A stretch of DNA of 64,000 nt from Archilochus colubris (GCA_023079485.1 CM041084.1:135190792-135254791); one strand, 5' to 3'; counted from the stretch's first letter, positions 42,540 through 56,872 are shown. The notes: generated from the sequence alone by a model not told the origin. Numbers and translations: made by a program.

Positions 42540-43432
42540 TTCAAGATCCCAAGAGGACTGAGGAAAGCAAGTAACCCAGCACAGGTCCTGGTTACACAGC
42601 AAGGGTCACAGGTTGTGGTTAACAGGTCATCCTCTTCTTGGACAACTAGTAAGTGTAGCACTGCAGGACTTCATCCTGAAACTTGTCTTCTTTAATAGCT
42701 TTGGCAGTGATCAGCAGGATGCTATGAAGTGGACTCTGATTAGGCTTGAAGATTATAATAAACTGGGGGGAATACACAATAAGTACGTTTGTAAGCAAGC
42801 TTGTCATCCAGAGAGACTTAAGGCACATTGGAGGAGTGAGCCAAAAGCAAGCCAATGTAAGTAAGCAAGGGTGGTCTGGGGAGCACCTCTGTTGTAAAGG
42901 CCCTCCATATCCTGTCAGACAGCAAGACAAATAACTATCAGCAGTGTGCCCTTGCAAAAGCATCATGAACTGTATGAACAGAAATACTGCTGATACATGG
43001 ATGGAAGGGATTATCCCCACCTCTGTTTAGCACTTTTTAGTTCTCCAAAAGTAAGGGGCCCCAGCAAGAAACTGATAAACTGGAGTGAGTTCAGCAGTTT
43101 CCAAGAAGGTAAGGACTGGAGCACTTGCCCTCTGAGGAGAGGCTGTCGAAGCTGGATTGGTTCAGTCCAGAAAAGGGAGCTTCAGAAAGGCCTAAAAGGA
43201 GCTTTCCAATGCAAGTTCCAAGCAGACACCAGGTTAAGTTCCAAGCAGGTATAAGGAGAAACCTTTACCCCATGAGAACAGTCAAGCTTTGAACAGATTG
43301 CCTGAAGACATTGTGCAGTCTCCATCCCTGGAAAAAACCCTGGGCAAACCTGGCCTTGTGTCAGTGCCCAGCTTCTTTTGAGTAGGGCGTTCCCTTCCAA
43401 TCTGAGTTACCCTATCATTTTATGATATCTAA
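42540..43432 (+). mobile_element. Degraded CR1 LINE, end of ORF2 to 3' end
   Basis: The order of blocks on the plus strand fits one CR1 copy: a 'taataaactggggggaatac' block (42757), 'catccagagagacttaaggc' (42805), 'ctctgaggagaggctgtcga' (43130), 'accccatgagaacagtcaag' (43267) and 'gttcccttccaatctgagtt' (43389). It is preceded by an A/AACAA-rich patch. The left limit is approximate. Confidence 0.8.
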
Positions 43433-45949
43433 GCTACTTCTTAGGGTAACCTATATTTTTTATGTCATTCACAAATAACCTTGTTCTTCAAAATTATACC
43501 AGAAAAGAAATAAAGTGAACTTTGCATGACCCTATTTTTAACAGATTCTCAGTCCACTCCATACAGTGCAGAAAAACGCCTTGCTGATGCAGACTTTTCT
43601 GAAAAGTTTCAGTGACTTTATGGCAGGAAAAAATATATTCACAGCTGTGGAGTTTGATGACTTCAGCTGAATAATTTTTGATCATCTCTCTGCACACATG
43701 CCCTCTTATTTTTTACCTTCTATAGTTTGTCACGGCCACCTGTTCAAGACAATTTCTCTCAACTAACATAAACATAGATTCCAACCATATTATGCCTTGT
43801 ATAAGAGTGTTTCTTACCCAGTAACTATTCAACAGTTTCCTTTCAGCTTCAATGTCCTTACTACTGCCATTCCTCTAACTTAAATGTCTTCCTCACAGTT
43901 CCTCACTCTTGGATGTCTGTCTTTTTCCTACATATTCCTTCCTATTAAGAACTCTCAGCTCATTTTCTAAGTTTCTTGACACAATTCTTTGCTTTTGTCC
44001 TTCCTTTTTTATTCTACCCTACTCCCATTTCTCAATCTCTATAGGTCAGCTGCAAACATCTCACCATTCATGGACAAAGCTGAAGTACTGTTATTCAAAT
44101 ATAGGCACAAGTCATGTTAATAGCCCCAGAATGTATAAGCTTTCTGAAAGAAAATAACGTTGGAATTGAACATACATAAAACATTGTGAACTGAGTAGTT
44201 TCACTCTCTGAAAAGGTAAAATTTAACATTAATACTGATAGGGGATTCAGACAAGAAAAAACACATTGACCTCTATAGAACTAAGAAAGCAAAACATTTT
44301 TTAAAACTTAACAACAAAATATTACTTTTAGGAAATGATACAAGTACTCCACTAATCACACTTCTATTCTACTGTTATTTGGCAATTTTCAAACTTAGGA
44401 ACAGAGAAGGTCTGACCAGTGTGGTTCTCTGAGGGCTTTTATCATGTTTTCTTTCAAATACAAATTGTACTGCAAGCTGACATAATGAAGATCTGAAGCA
44501 ATTACATAACTGGGAATCTCTTTGGTACTAGTTAGTGATTTGAAAGATTAACAAATAATGTTCACTAGTATGCAAGGTTTATTGCCTCTGCTACACTGAA
44601 GTGAAAACACTCTATTAAAAAGAAGAATTTCCATGTGTCTGTGAATGGAAAAACAAGTTAAATTCAGCTTTCTGGTACCACAGCTGATATAGTGCACAAA
44701 TAAATCAGCTCATACTTTGAAGTAAAAAAAAGATACAAGGTCTGAAACCAAGGTAGACAAACTGTAGGTGGAAACTGAAAAGGTAGTTCTAAAAATACTT
44801 TTATTCCTTATTAGTAAACTTTTTTTTTTCTGGGAATTAGTAAAAAAATTAGTATTTTATTTAACAGTAAGAAACAACTTCTGACACAATCTCTTGCATG
44901 AGTAACTTCCATATTCATATTCCAGACCAGAATTTTTGACCTAATTTTTCTACTGAAAAAAGAACAACTGTCCTACCCTTAGGCAGGAAACTATTCAGCA
45001 CATTACTCTTCATGAATATGGTGTCAATAGAGTCTTCACAAATAAAAATGGAGGGAGAAACATTTACAAGAGCAAAACATTTTTTATGCCTCAACACATA
45101 ACTATCCAGTTTATACAATTAAATTTGAAGCCTAACAATTACTCCTTTATCTTCAAGGACATAAGGATACAGTTTCTATCAAAAATGTAAGTGGTCTAAA
45201 GCGAAAAATAAACAACTCCATCTTTAGGCCAAAGAGAAGAAACAGAGAGAAGAGATAATTCTGCATAATCATGTATTCAGTTTGATTAGAAAGTACATGA
45301 GTGTGAAGTAAGACACAAGAAAAACCTGTATTCATTACTTCATTATGTAGTTTTCTACATCTGGCTGTTGTATTCTTATCAACATTGCTCTTCCAATGCA
45401 CTGATGTCCCCTAACACTATCAAAAAAATAAGATGTCCAAAATGAAATTACCTTCTAGTATGAAAAAAAAGTTGAAAATGCTGGGTGAAGGGAGATAAAG
45501 GAAAGGAAATTAGTGTCAATCATGCAGTAGAAATAATTTTAATATGCCTGAACACACTGACTGATTTCCAAAGTTAGATCACTTTTAGATTTTTTCCATT
45601 TGATGTCCAATAACTTCCTAGTGGCCAAAGCTATTAAAAAAGTAAATCACTTTGACTATGGTAAAATACTTCTGAACAGAGAAAAAAATAAGTCACTTAA
45701 TGAAAGAGTTGAAATATATTATGAGAGAATTTGGATGTTACCATTTTTTAAAGGGAGGAAAAAGTTTTCCAACATACTCTGTCTCAATACCACTAAATAT
45801 TCTGAATGCCAACAAGTATTTTATTCCAGGTATTTCCCCCAGTTGTTCTATCTTGACATGAACGTCAGTACAATATTACACTGTTTGACCATCATGAAGC
45901 ACATAGATACAGAGGTTAAAATATTGATGTTTTGATCTTATCAAACTGG

Positions 45950-46500
45950 CTATGAAGAGGAGAGAGGGGGTGAGGTGGGCCAATCACACTGTTCCTTCCG
46001 GTGGTGCTCAGTACAAAATGGGTCCTAAGTAAGCTCTTGCCTGGCCTTCCTGGATTGTGCCAGTTGGACTGCTGTTTGTTTGCTAAATATCCCTGTGCTA
46101 CTCCTACATTTTGTTCTCCTGCTGAAGAACAACATCAATCACCAGGACAAGTGGACAAGTTGCCTTCTCCTGCCCCCCTCAGAAGGACTGCCCCAGTTGC
46201 TCCAAGGCTTCTGTGGACTCTCACTGGGAGCCTGGACTTAGGCACCCTCATCTGCTGCAGAGTGCAGTTTGTGATTCTCCTGGTCTACCAGCTGAGCAGT
46301 TTGACTTCTTTATTTACATATCTGTATGTAATTCATCATCATTATTACTGCTGTTTCTTATTTCATTAAACTTATTCTAGGTTGCTGGGGTTTTTTTCCA
46401 GCCTTAAAATCTCTGTCCCTTATTCCCCTTATCTTCTTCTGGGAGGGTAGTGGGGGATAACAGAGAGCATCTGTCACCTGGTTATTGGCCAAAACTGTGT
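45950..46500 (+). mobile_element. Probable LTR-derived fragment (avian endogenous retrovirus type)
   Basis: This is a GC-richer block in AT-rich surroundings. It contains a possible polyadenylation signal, 'cattaaacttattc' at about 46363, followed by a pyrimidine-rich stretch, 'ttcttctggga' and 'gcatctgtcacctggttatt'. The last part resembles the end of the LTR-like block at 48.8 kb. No retroviral gene is visible beside it. The call rests on memory of avian LTR style, and the ends are guessed. Confidence 0.35.
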
Positions 46501-47868
46501 CATATATATAACTATATAATTTTTTACTATCATATATGAATAAGATCATTAAAACAACACTGATTTTAGAATATTTTTTTCCTTTCCATAAACCATGACT
46601 GTTCGTCTTTCCTATAGATTCAAAATCCCATTTTCCTCTTTTTTTCATTTCAATCTATAAATTCTTGAACTATCAACAAAACTGACCTAAGTAAGGAAAG
46701 CGCTTAAATCTTTTTAAGTATTATTTGCTCTGAAATAAAGTGTAATTCAGTACATTTTTTTTCTCTTCTAGAGAGGATGGAATGACTTAGTCAGTAGTAT
46801 ACAGAACATTATCATTTGCTCTTTTGTAAACAGTGAACACAATTGTGTAGAACAGTAAATGAAGCAAACACATTAGAATGTTTGAATGCACCTACAATAA
46901 CAGAGGATTTTCTTCACTAGAAGTATCAAATCAGTAAGACACATCTGTTAAAAACAAAGGAAGAACTCTTTACTGCAACACTTAATATTTCAGAATGACA
47001 ATCAATTCAAACATCAGCACAAATACCATGTTCTCATATTTAACATTAATTCTACTGACTTTTAAAATTAATTATGATCTCACTTGAGGTAGAAAATAAT
47101 TACTTAGAATTTTACAAACAGACTTTTCTGAATGTCTAACGTGTCTGAACTAAATTAACCATCAACAGTGATGTGGTTAAAACCTGTAATTGGAAGAACT
47201 CTGAACATAAATATTTTTAAATGGAGAAGAGTCAACAAAATGCAGAAAACTAAAGATTTGCCCAAAGTAAAAAAAATCTGTCAAGCTACCAAAGCAAACA
47301 GTAACTTATTTACACCAGTAGTAAAATGCTATTTGAGTAAATGCACAGTCACATTACAGGAAACTGAACTCAAGACTAAGACACTTTTATCTGAGTATCT
47401 ATAGTTAGACTAGGTGTAAAAAGTATAATAAATGGAACACTGCAGTGTTTTGATTAATTTGTACATATGTTGGACAGGGCAAAGCAGCTGTCTATATGCT
47501 GTTTGCTATCATTTTAGGTGTTTTTCCCTCTTTTCTAGTGATCCATCCATCAAATCCTTATCATTCATACATCACTGCACATATAGTGATGTACAGCTGA
47601 ACTGTGTTCCTATAGGTGTCTAAACATACAGGTTACAATACAGAGACATCTACACTTGAGGAGTGTCTTTGAAGTGAACCTCATCTGAGACTTCTTTAGG
47701 ACTCCTGACTCTTCCAGTAGTAGTACCAGGTAGTGTTCATTATAACAGCTTTTGAGATGATCAATAAATGACAAATCCTATTTAAGTTGTTAGATGTTCT
47801 GAAATGAAGTGCTAAAGACATTTTTACCCTTCCCTAGCCATGATGTATTGAGGCAGCTTAATACTACT

Positions 47869-47884
47869 TTTTTTTTTTTTTTTT
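47869..47884. repeat. Run of 16 T
   Basis: Homopolymer within the 16.9-kb intron. Confidence 0.9.
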
Positions 47885-48779
47885 AATCTGATTGCCAATT
47901 CTCTCTCAAAGCAAAAGCAAGAAAAAAATCATAGAAAAGTCTAACTCTATAAATTATTTCCTAATGAAGATAGATTTCTACTCATACACCAATTGACAAA
48001 AATAGAAGGAAAAGAACAATGGAAAATCAAGCAGAGAAAGAGAAAACTTTTCAGTGTCAGTTTTCTCCATACTGCAACACACATCGAAAGTGTTGACATT
48101 TTTCTAACCAGCTCTACATAGTTGGCTTTCAAGAACTAAGCAGAGTAAATATTTGCATGCCTTTTCAAGATCAGTATGACAGTTATGCTTTATCCTGTTC
48201 TGAAAAGCTCATGGAATTATTTCATCTCTTGATCTCTATTTTCGTATTAGTAAAGATTCTTAATGGAAGGCGAACGTGTTCATCAACTAAATCAATTTCA
48301 TATGAAATACATAATATTAGTTTGTACCTGCTAAGAAATGGGTTTCACAAATGAAAGAAATAGTAAGTATGGGGTTACTGCTGAAATCTTTCAGAGCTTT
48401 AAAGGCAGGGGGAGGGAGAGAGGATGCTAGACCTCAAAAGGTATCAAAGTTACAGATTATTAAAGTAACGTTTAACTATCAGAAAATTAAGTATTCTTTT
48501 CCAAAAGCCCTTTCAGAGTCTGAGTAGGCTTGACATAGAAATACTGAAGTTTCTATGCACCAGCTTGCAGAGTAGAAGCTGTGAAGCTAACCAAATCCCT
48601 TCTGTCTACTTAGATAATATTATGGATTCAGACATAAGTGATGGAGTGCAAAATGTAGCCAGCAGAAAGCAGCAAACAAAAGGAATATTTACAGGGACTG
48701 CAACTGGATGGAGCAAAAAAGACCAACTATTTTTAGACACTACACATTTTAAACTAAGACAGTTTTGCCTGGGATAGTA

Positions 48780-48925
48780 GTTGATCAGTGATTCTCCCTG
48801 CCTTCCTTTCAACCCATGAGTTTTCTCACTCTTGTTCTTCCCATTTCTTCTGGCCGGGTCTGCTGTGGGGTTGGAGTGGCTGTGGGAGTGCTCTGCTGTT
48901 ACACTGGGCCAAACCACTACCCAAG
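48780..48925 (+). mobile_element. Probable LTR 3' part (avian endogenous retrovirus type)
   Basis: 'ttcaacccatgagttttctc', 'actcttgttcttcccatttc' and a G-rich block, then 'gggccaaaccactac', are typical of the end of a bird LTR as I remember them. It has the same orientation and a related end sequence to the block at 45950-46500. There is no coding content, and the antisense open frame through it is incidental. Confidence 0.45.
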
Positions 48926-49497
48926 TACACCAGCACAAAAGCTGAGCTGGGCAAACAAACCCAGCAAGCCAAGGGAGTAAATAGGTGAAAAGTATAGTGA
49001 AGTGCAAAACAGTGATGGAGTAAGAATTATGCAGTGTTCTGAAGTTCAGAACTTGGAGTCTGCCTCCTTTGAAAGATGAAACAATAGAATAAAGAAAGCT
49101 AAAGTAAATGAAGTGGTAAGAAATTACTAATTCTGGTTATAGTGGCACTATGTAGGAAAGAGTAAATTCCAAGGGTGGTAGTCAGAAAGAAGTTGCAGTA
49201 ATATCTATGTTAATTAAACATAGGGAAAAGACAGGTTTTACAACAGTGTAGTACAGTGATAATAAAGGCTATTGAAAGGATTAACAGACACTCTCTCAGA
49301 AGTGATGCAGAAATAAACTCCTGAAAAGACAACCAGCCATATGTATCTGAACTAAATGGCTCTTTGGAACACTGTTTTTTTTTGAAATTTTTATCAGTTA
49401 TCTACTTCAGTGACAACTCATGTGACGACAACAGTGAAATTACTGTTTGAAAATGGGCTTTACAAAAAGGCTTAAAGTTATCTCCATCTGAAAAAAT

Positions 49498-49530
49498 AAA
49501 AATTTCAGTTCTTAAAAAACTGAAATTTTT
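49498..49530. repeat. Perfect 13-bp inverted repeat with 7-base loop
   Basis: aaaaatttcagtt (49498-49510) pairs exactly with aactgaaattttt (49518-49530), loop cttaaaa. Confidence 0.95.
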
Positions 49531-50904
49531 TGTGGTATACTTTTTTCCTATAGGTCTGAAATATTTTTAATATGTTTATTTAATTTCCTCACACTGTCTC
49601 CTCTGGCCTACTGTACACTCAGAAACTATTCCTTCCTATTACCCAACAGTCATTTCTTCATTTTCTACTATCAAGCTTAATTTTAATGACAGTATCTGCT
49701 TAAGTATGTGCATCTGATGTTTTTCCATGCTGAAAATATTTAATGCCTACTTTTCTTCAAAGACTTTTAAAAGATATTTTCTTCATTTTACACGTGGTGG
49801 ACCACTGAAGCATCTCACAACTTAGCAGAGTGCATTTTAACATACACTCAGCAATATACCACTAAAACTGGAATGAGCAAACAAAAAAAAAGGGGAAAAC
49901 TCCATAATGTAAACACTACACACTCAGGTGGTAAAGAGAAAAAGGAGACATACAGTATATTCAATTCTCCCATACCTACTAACTTCATGTAACTTGAAGA
50001 ATACAAATTTTGAAAATAAATAAGAGTATATTCTCTTTCATTATCTATTACCTCACACTTTTGGTGAGAATGCAAGTGTGTGTGTCACCTGAGACATAGT
50101 TTGTTTTCCTTTTCTCAGTAGTTCAAAAATGAAATCTCAACAATTTGAATTACTTCACAGAAACATAAAAACAGTTGGTAATGTCTCAAGGGTATGGTAG
50201 GATATAGCAGAGAAAGTTTCTACTTTCTATCTTTTAACAGTCTCATAAACTGGCAATTTCCCAGTCAAAAGTGTGGTTTATCCTATTGAGTATAGAATGA
50301 TACCATGCACAAAATGAGTCAGTGCCTTTTGTAAGCAGTTATAGCAGCCATGGAGCTACAGTAGAAAAGCTCCTGTTACCTAAATTCACTCAGAATACAC
50401 ATTCCAGCATATATATGAAATGAGGAAGTCTAAATAGAGAGATGCAGTATTTGCTGAAATATTAATCAAATTCTCTTTGTTCTTGTACAGAATGTTATCT
50501 GAAGCAATCACACAGTTATGTTTCCTATAATAAAAGTTCAATTACATAAAATAATTAGTCCTAGTCTTTTGTTGCAGTTGTTACATTAGTTGATTAATTA
50601 TTAGATTCTGCAAACATCTTATGCGACTAAACTCTTCCTCTGCTACATTTTGTAGAGAGACATGTAACACAAATTCCTGAACTAAAACTCATTCAGAATG
50701 CCATTTTTTTTATCAGATAAATGGGAAAGCACAAAACCACAAAGAGGTTACTGTTCCCTGAAGATCCATTGTCCAATGACCTTGCTCCAAATGGTGACAT
50801 TCCCAAGTTAATGCTTCTGATGCTTTCGTACTTGCTAAAAAGTATGCTTGTTCATTAAAACAGTGGATAAGAATCCTATAGGTTAATTAAACCTTTAATA
50901 GCCC

Positions 50905-50935
50905 AATGCAGTCATAGAATCACAGACATAGGTAG
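50905..50935 (-). mobile_element. Possible CR1 3' tail remnant
   Basis: 'gtcatagaatcacagacata' looks like the reverse complement of the tip of a CR1 tail, but only about 25 bases are recognisable and no body follows, so this may be chance. Confidence 0.3.
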
Positions 50936-51052
50936 TAAGAGATAATATTGATGAAATGCTACATTACTGAACAGAAACTTACTCACTGTTTTACAAACAT
51001 GACATATAACCACAAAGGCAATACACATTTTAATGATAAAAGATGTTATTTC

Positions 51053-51092
51053 TCTGTTACATTCTGCTATATTCTGTTACATTCTGTTATAT
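51053..51092. repeat. 10-bp tandem array, four copies
   Basis: Four units of the form tctgYtaYat run without gaps: tctgttacat, tctgctatat, tctgttacat, tctgttatat. It lies about 285 bp inside the intron that starts at the CUB exon donor. Confidence 0.9.
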
Positions 51093-51365
51093 TTCAGAAT
51101 ATTAGAATAATTTTAAAAGCTAAGTATATCAAGAAAATGAAATTTTTATAAATGTTTTTAAAAATGTGCTTAGATAAACTAAATAATACATTATTCATAC
51201 TCTTACATACTGCAACGATTTTATCAGGTCACACAGCTGAATATATCATTTATGAAACGCAAACTATACCTTTAGTAGGATTTTTTAATGGTCCTTCCCA
51301 TTTCCTCTACACCTGCAGGGACTTTTTTTTCTTAACAAAAGAAACCCCAACAAAAAATGTATTTA

Positions 51366-51494
<129 letters not shown>

Positions 51495-53884
51495 TTAAAA
51501 CAAACACATAAAAATTACTACTAAAAGATTTTCAAAAGATCAGGGCCAAAAATCAGCAGATTTTTCATAAAGCTTTTATACAGGTCTCCTGTGAAAACCT
51601 GGATGGTTTTTTGCCAAGCACATATTCAGTGATGAGCCTTCTGTGGGACTTCTTATTTACCAATTAATAGTATGTTACAAACATGAAAAGACAAAAGTTT
51701 TCACTCTGCATGACCAAGTGTTGTAATACAAGTCAGCACTAATCCAGGAAACACATATTTACATTATTGGTCAGACACAGCACTATCATGATGCAAGTAC
51801 ATGACACTTAAGACTAGAAAAAGACTGTGTCTATCCCAGTCAAGCCATGGGTTTAGGCAGAACATTACTCTGGATACCAGGAAAAGGATCATGCCCTCTG
51901 ACTTTCATGTTCAAGGTAAGGAGAAAAAAACCCCTAAGATTACGTAGGGCACTACCTGCAACTACAAAACAGATACCTAATTTTCAAAAACATTTTTTCT
52001 CCATCCAGGATGCATCACTCTAGCCATTTAAATAATAAACTAGTTTTATTTTTTTAAATAGACAGTATTGAATTTGCTTTACCTATCAAGTCAATTATTC
52101 AGAAACGTTTCTATCCTTGGCAACTATGAATTGTATTTAAGATGATTCTAAGTACATATCTTCTGAATTCCAAGTAAATTTACAGGTCCTAAAATGAGAT
52201 CCTTATAGCTCATGATTTCTATGAGATTGTTCCCAGAAATCAGATTTGCAAGCTGACAAAATTTATAATGGCAACTGGCAGAAAATTGTTGCTTACTCTT
52301 GTCTTCTGCTTCTTCTCTATTGTCAATTTATCTTCTCAGCAAATTATAAGAGGTTCACCATTACTACAATGCATTGGCAGTCCAACCCACTTCTGTGCCA
52401 GCTACAATTCCGAGCATAGCTACACTGCATCATCTACAAAATTTTACTAAAATTTAAAGAAAAATCCTTTATCTGTCATACAGAAAATGCTGTTGTCTCA
52501 GCACTTTTATAGTTCATAGATGTAGCTCCTCAAACAACTGCACAGAATCTTTCACAGCAAATTTAAGACAAATAACAGGAGGCTTCCCTTCTGCAGCTGT
52601 CTTTCATAAACTCTTAGAAATGTTCATGAAGAATCTTCAAACCAGTTGTTGTGAAACAGAGATTTAAAGCATCACATCACTATGTGTAGTCAAAAATATT
52701 TACATGAGTCTGTTATGTAAGATAATATGTATTTGAAATATAAAAATGCCTACTGAAATAATTCAACTTTGTGGCTAATTAAAGGATTAGAAAAATGGTA
52801 TGGCTATGCATGTAGATGCATCACTGAAGTTCCCGTCTTTGCATGTTACTTGATTTGAGACTGTAGGCAAATCACAGTTTATAAAAGAAATAAAGTACTA
52901 ACATTTTCAAGAATCAAAAGCACTTCACAACAACATCATGCCACTCCCTTCTTTCCTGCACTATTTAGGAGGTTAAGATCCAAAGATCACTCTGCTTTAG
53001 GCTGACTCTGATCCAGTGAGGTCAAAAATCTAACATATAATTGCCACCTTATACTGCAAATTAGAATTTTGGGTTGGTTTGTTTGGGATTTTTTATAGCA
53101 CAATGAAGCTCTCCTTTTCCTCTAGAAGCATACTGACATACTATAAACCAATATAAAATTACATGTGAATTTCACATTGCCAACTAGTTACCAGCTTGAC
53201 AACTAGTTTAAAAATTCTTGTCTTATTCATGTACTAAACTATTTTCATTATTAAAAATCTTCCAAAACTGTAGTCTTTGCCAAGAGAAATTAAAAGCAAA
53301 AGAACTGCCTTTTATTTAAAGCCAACTGACAAATAAATTAAGAATAATAGAATACACAAATGATAACACAAAAATACTTTTTTAAAAAAATTCAGATATG
53401 GTATTCCTCATTCTTATGGAAAATTAACAACTACTTTCATTCACACTGCTGCTTTCTTTTTCACACATTGCGTGAATGCCATGATTGTCATTTTGTTGTT
53501 ATTTAGAAGAATTTATTTAGAAGATTATTTTGAATTAGTCAGATAAAACATAGTGCATAATAAACAAACAAATTAAGTAATTTGGCCATATAACAGGTAT
53601 GAAGAGAGACAAAATTTCAGTTTGCAAAGGTCAAGTCAAAGCTCAAAGTTATATCAGTGAACAAATGGGTAAAACCTTAAAGGAAGAATATAGACACTAC
53701 AAAATATGCACATATATAAGGGGTAGAAGATAAGAAAGAATCAATTGGAAATGCCCACTCCAAGTGCTGAATTCTGTTTTATTATGTTTGAATCTGTATG
53801 GAATGGTAGCAGTGTTTAAGCTTTGTGTGTTACTTATTTTTTTGGAGCAGAAATCAGTGGCACTGAATCAGATATGCTCTTTGT

Positions 53885-53964
53885 GAAATTGAACACACAC
53901 ATCTTAATTTTTAAGATTAATATCGAAATTGAACACACACATCTTAATTTTTAAGATTAATATC
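53885..53964. repeat. Perfect 40-bp tandem duplication, two copies
   Basis: Positions 53885-53924 and 53925-53964 are identical. Each unit contains ACACACAC and a 7-bp inverted repeat, atcttaa-ttt-ttaagat. Absence of any mismatch implies a recent event. Confidence 0.98.
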
Positions 53965-56805
53965 AACAAACAAGTTGATAACAAGAAAGTCCTGCTAATA
54001 TAAGCCCCAGACTAGGCATTAAATGTGCCCCAAAATATTCAAAATACAAAAATTATTTTTGTTGGAAAAAATATACAGCAAAATTTTTCACATAAAACTT
54101 TCATGAAGCATACAGTTCCCACATTTTCTCATTAGCCAGGAGATTCATGTAAATGTAGTTGATCAAGGTTGATACTCCATCCAGAAGCAGTGCTGAAACC
54201 CATTCTAATGATGGCTTATCTGGTTTAGTTAAATTTTGGTTAAAGTAGGGAGCAGGAGTGTTAAACACAAATGTGAAGTCTCAGCCACTTACAGCTTACT
54301 GTTTCCTGTACTTGTTTAAAACATACACTCATCAGAATTGGGTTTCAGACACTAACCTACAAATTAACCTTTTGATAAACCATTAAACAAGGAAGTTTTT
54401 TTAATGACAAGGCCTATCAATATCCTTTATGTTTCTAGTTCCAGTGATGAGATTAATGGGTCCTAACGACAATCATTATAAATGTGAACATCCATTTCAT
54501 GGCAGCTTCAGGTTCTGGCCTTTTTTCTCCTCATTTTTTTCCTGGAAATGCTTTATCTAAATTATATTAAATCATTTCAGAGCAAGGACAGTATGGCATG
54601 TATTGTCAGTCAGTCAAAACAATTCCTCTTCTATCTCTTACACAATCCATTGCTGTCTACACTGAGAACTTAAGATTCTAATTTTCTGAAGATACCTAAC
54701 AGATGTTACATGCAAATAGATATTTTCAGTTATCATTGTGTAACTAGATAGGTCAACAAGGTGGAAATCTGTCTGTAAATTGTTCTTTTGTGGAAGTATC
54801 CACAATTAAAATGTTCAAGTAACACTAATATTTTCAGCAGAGCTGTGGATTTCCTAGAATTTTTATTGCATCTTACATTTGTGCAGCATTATCATATGTA
54901 ATATTGGTATACCTGTATTGCAGACATCACTGTAACAGAAGCTACAGGACTTTAATATAAGAGGAGTATTTAATTAAATTGTAAGTGTGAAACTCAAGCT
55001 GTAAGCAGGAGTCAGGGCTGCTCTTCTGTGTGTATCCAGTAAACCTGAGTCCACTAATTCTGTAGATGATTCAGGACTATATCTAGTGATATAACTGGCT
55101 TAAGAAAACAGGCTAATTTGAAAGGTACTTAGTGTATCAAAATAAACAAAGTTTCTCAGTTAGGTCTTGAAATTATGTAAACAAGGAACAACACAGTAAG
55201 AAAAGTATTAGCTTGGAGCTAAAGCAAGCAAATAAATAAAATTACAAAAGAGGAATTAAATTGAGTTGATCTTCAGCATTGGCATAGTTCAATGTCTAGC
55301 CATAAGGAACAACAGAACATGTCTTTCAGAGGAGAAATTAAACAGTAGGAATTCAGTCCTGAAGAAGGAAAGAAGACAAAGACTTCACTCCCTAAAGCCA
55401 TCTCTTTCTCAAAGTTTTATACACAGCAGAAAAGTGTCCAAAAGAAAAAGTGTCTGAAATACAAAGCTCTGTTAGCACTTCCCAGGCAATGCATCACTCC
55501 AATTTTAAGTGGGTATAAAGGCACTGGTCAGTGAAAGACCAAATTCCAAAGGTCAGTTCCTGCAAAACTGCCTGTACTGGGACTAAGCATTTTATTTAAA
55601 TGAGAAGCAGGACATAAATACTTTTGAAGCTAGGTACATCCTTAGTTGTTGTTTACACATCAGCAGCCAAATGACTCACACAAAGCTATTATTCTATTTT
55701 TAAAACAGTAAATTATCACTCTTCAAATGTAACCTAATCAGCTATTTAGAACTAAACTACAGTTTTAGGTAGAAATTCCACTCTACTCACTTTTTTCTGA
55801 TTTACAAAACAAATGACAACTTAAATAAGCCAATGTTTGCAAAGAAGAGAAAACAACAACTCTACATTACGTCACCTTGAATAAAACACTTGTTCTGGAA
55901 AGTATCAATCTACTGATTCATTTTAGTTAGTCAGATAGATGAAATAATCAGACTCTTTTTGTCAAGTTCATTATAATGTCTGGAAGACTAAAAAATAGTT
56001 CTTCATTTTAGACATGTCAGTGTTGAAATACACAAAAGCCTTCTCATGGCTTTGCAATGCTGGAAAAAGCTCAATATTGAAATAAAGTTACTTTTTCTTG
56101 AAGCAAGGCTATAAGAAATCACTGTATGATCATTGAGGAATGATTAAAGGTACAACTTGTGAAAGTCTGTAGTACTTTTTTTGATTTTACAAGTTGAAAA
56201 GTGCCAAGATTAATAAATATTTTTAACTTCAGAAGTAGACTGCATCTTATAAAGCCAGATGTTTATATGTCAAAGATTTTCCACGTTATCTGTTAACGTG
56301 CCAGAACAATGAGATATGATGAAAGGTAAAAGGAGACTTTGTACTCTGAAATGTTGGCCTATGATACAAGCAATTTGTTTGTCACACAAGTAACAAACAA
56401 AACACCTATGGACAGTGTTGCTGTCCTGATTGCCTGAAAGGCTGGTGTCCTAAACTGATTTTCATACAGATGTCAGAGACTCCTAAGGAGTTATTATTCT
56501 TAATTATGATGCAAATACCTCATATACTGGATAACCTTGCACTTAATTTGCCTGAGCAGATCATAGAATTAATATATATACACATAATAACTTCCCCTGC
56601 ACTGCACATGATGGTTAACATCGATCTCGCTGCCACACAAGATATGGAAAGTTGCATAACTCCTTGGCACAACTGAGGAGGTCAGGGCAGTCAGCAAGGA
56701 GCAGGAGAAGACAAGTTTGAAAACACCACTGAGAAGATACAGCCCCAGCTTGAGGTAGAAGCAATGATAAGTTCAACATGTTGAACATCTCGTATGAACT
56801 ACAGT

Positions 56806-56871
56806 ATTAGAAGGGTTGATTGGACCAGACAGCCCTTGAGGTCCCTTCTAACCTGAAATTCTATGATTCTG
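56806..56871 (+). mobile_element. CR1 LINE, 3' end with tail
   Basis: 'cttgaggtcccttctaacct' followed by 'gaaattctatgattctgtg' is a CR1 3' terminus. The GC-richer 56640-56800 upstream may belong to the same copy but I cannot align it. The next CR1 starts at once after this tail. Confidence 0.8.
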
Positions 56872-56872
56872 T

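Noticed and set aside
46001..46369. Plus-strand 122-codon frame
   Set aside because: It coincides with a probable LTR-derived block. The translation has no retroviral or cellular domain.
52268..52450. Plus-strand 60-codon frame with a signal-peptide-like start (MATGRKLLLTLVFCFF)
   Set aside because: There is no cysteine pattern or known family, no polyadenylation or promoter context, and it is inside a CSMD3 intron on the opposite strand. Length is within chance expectation.
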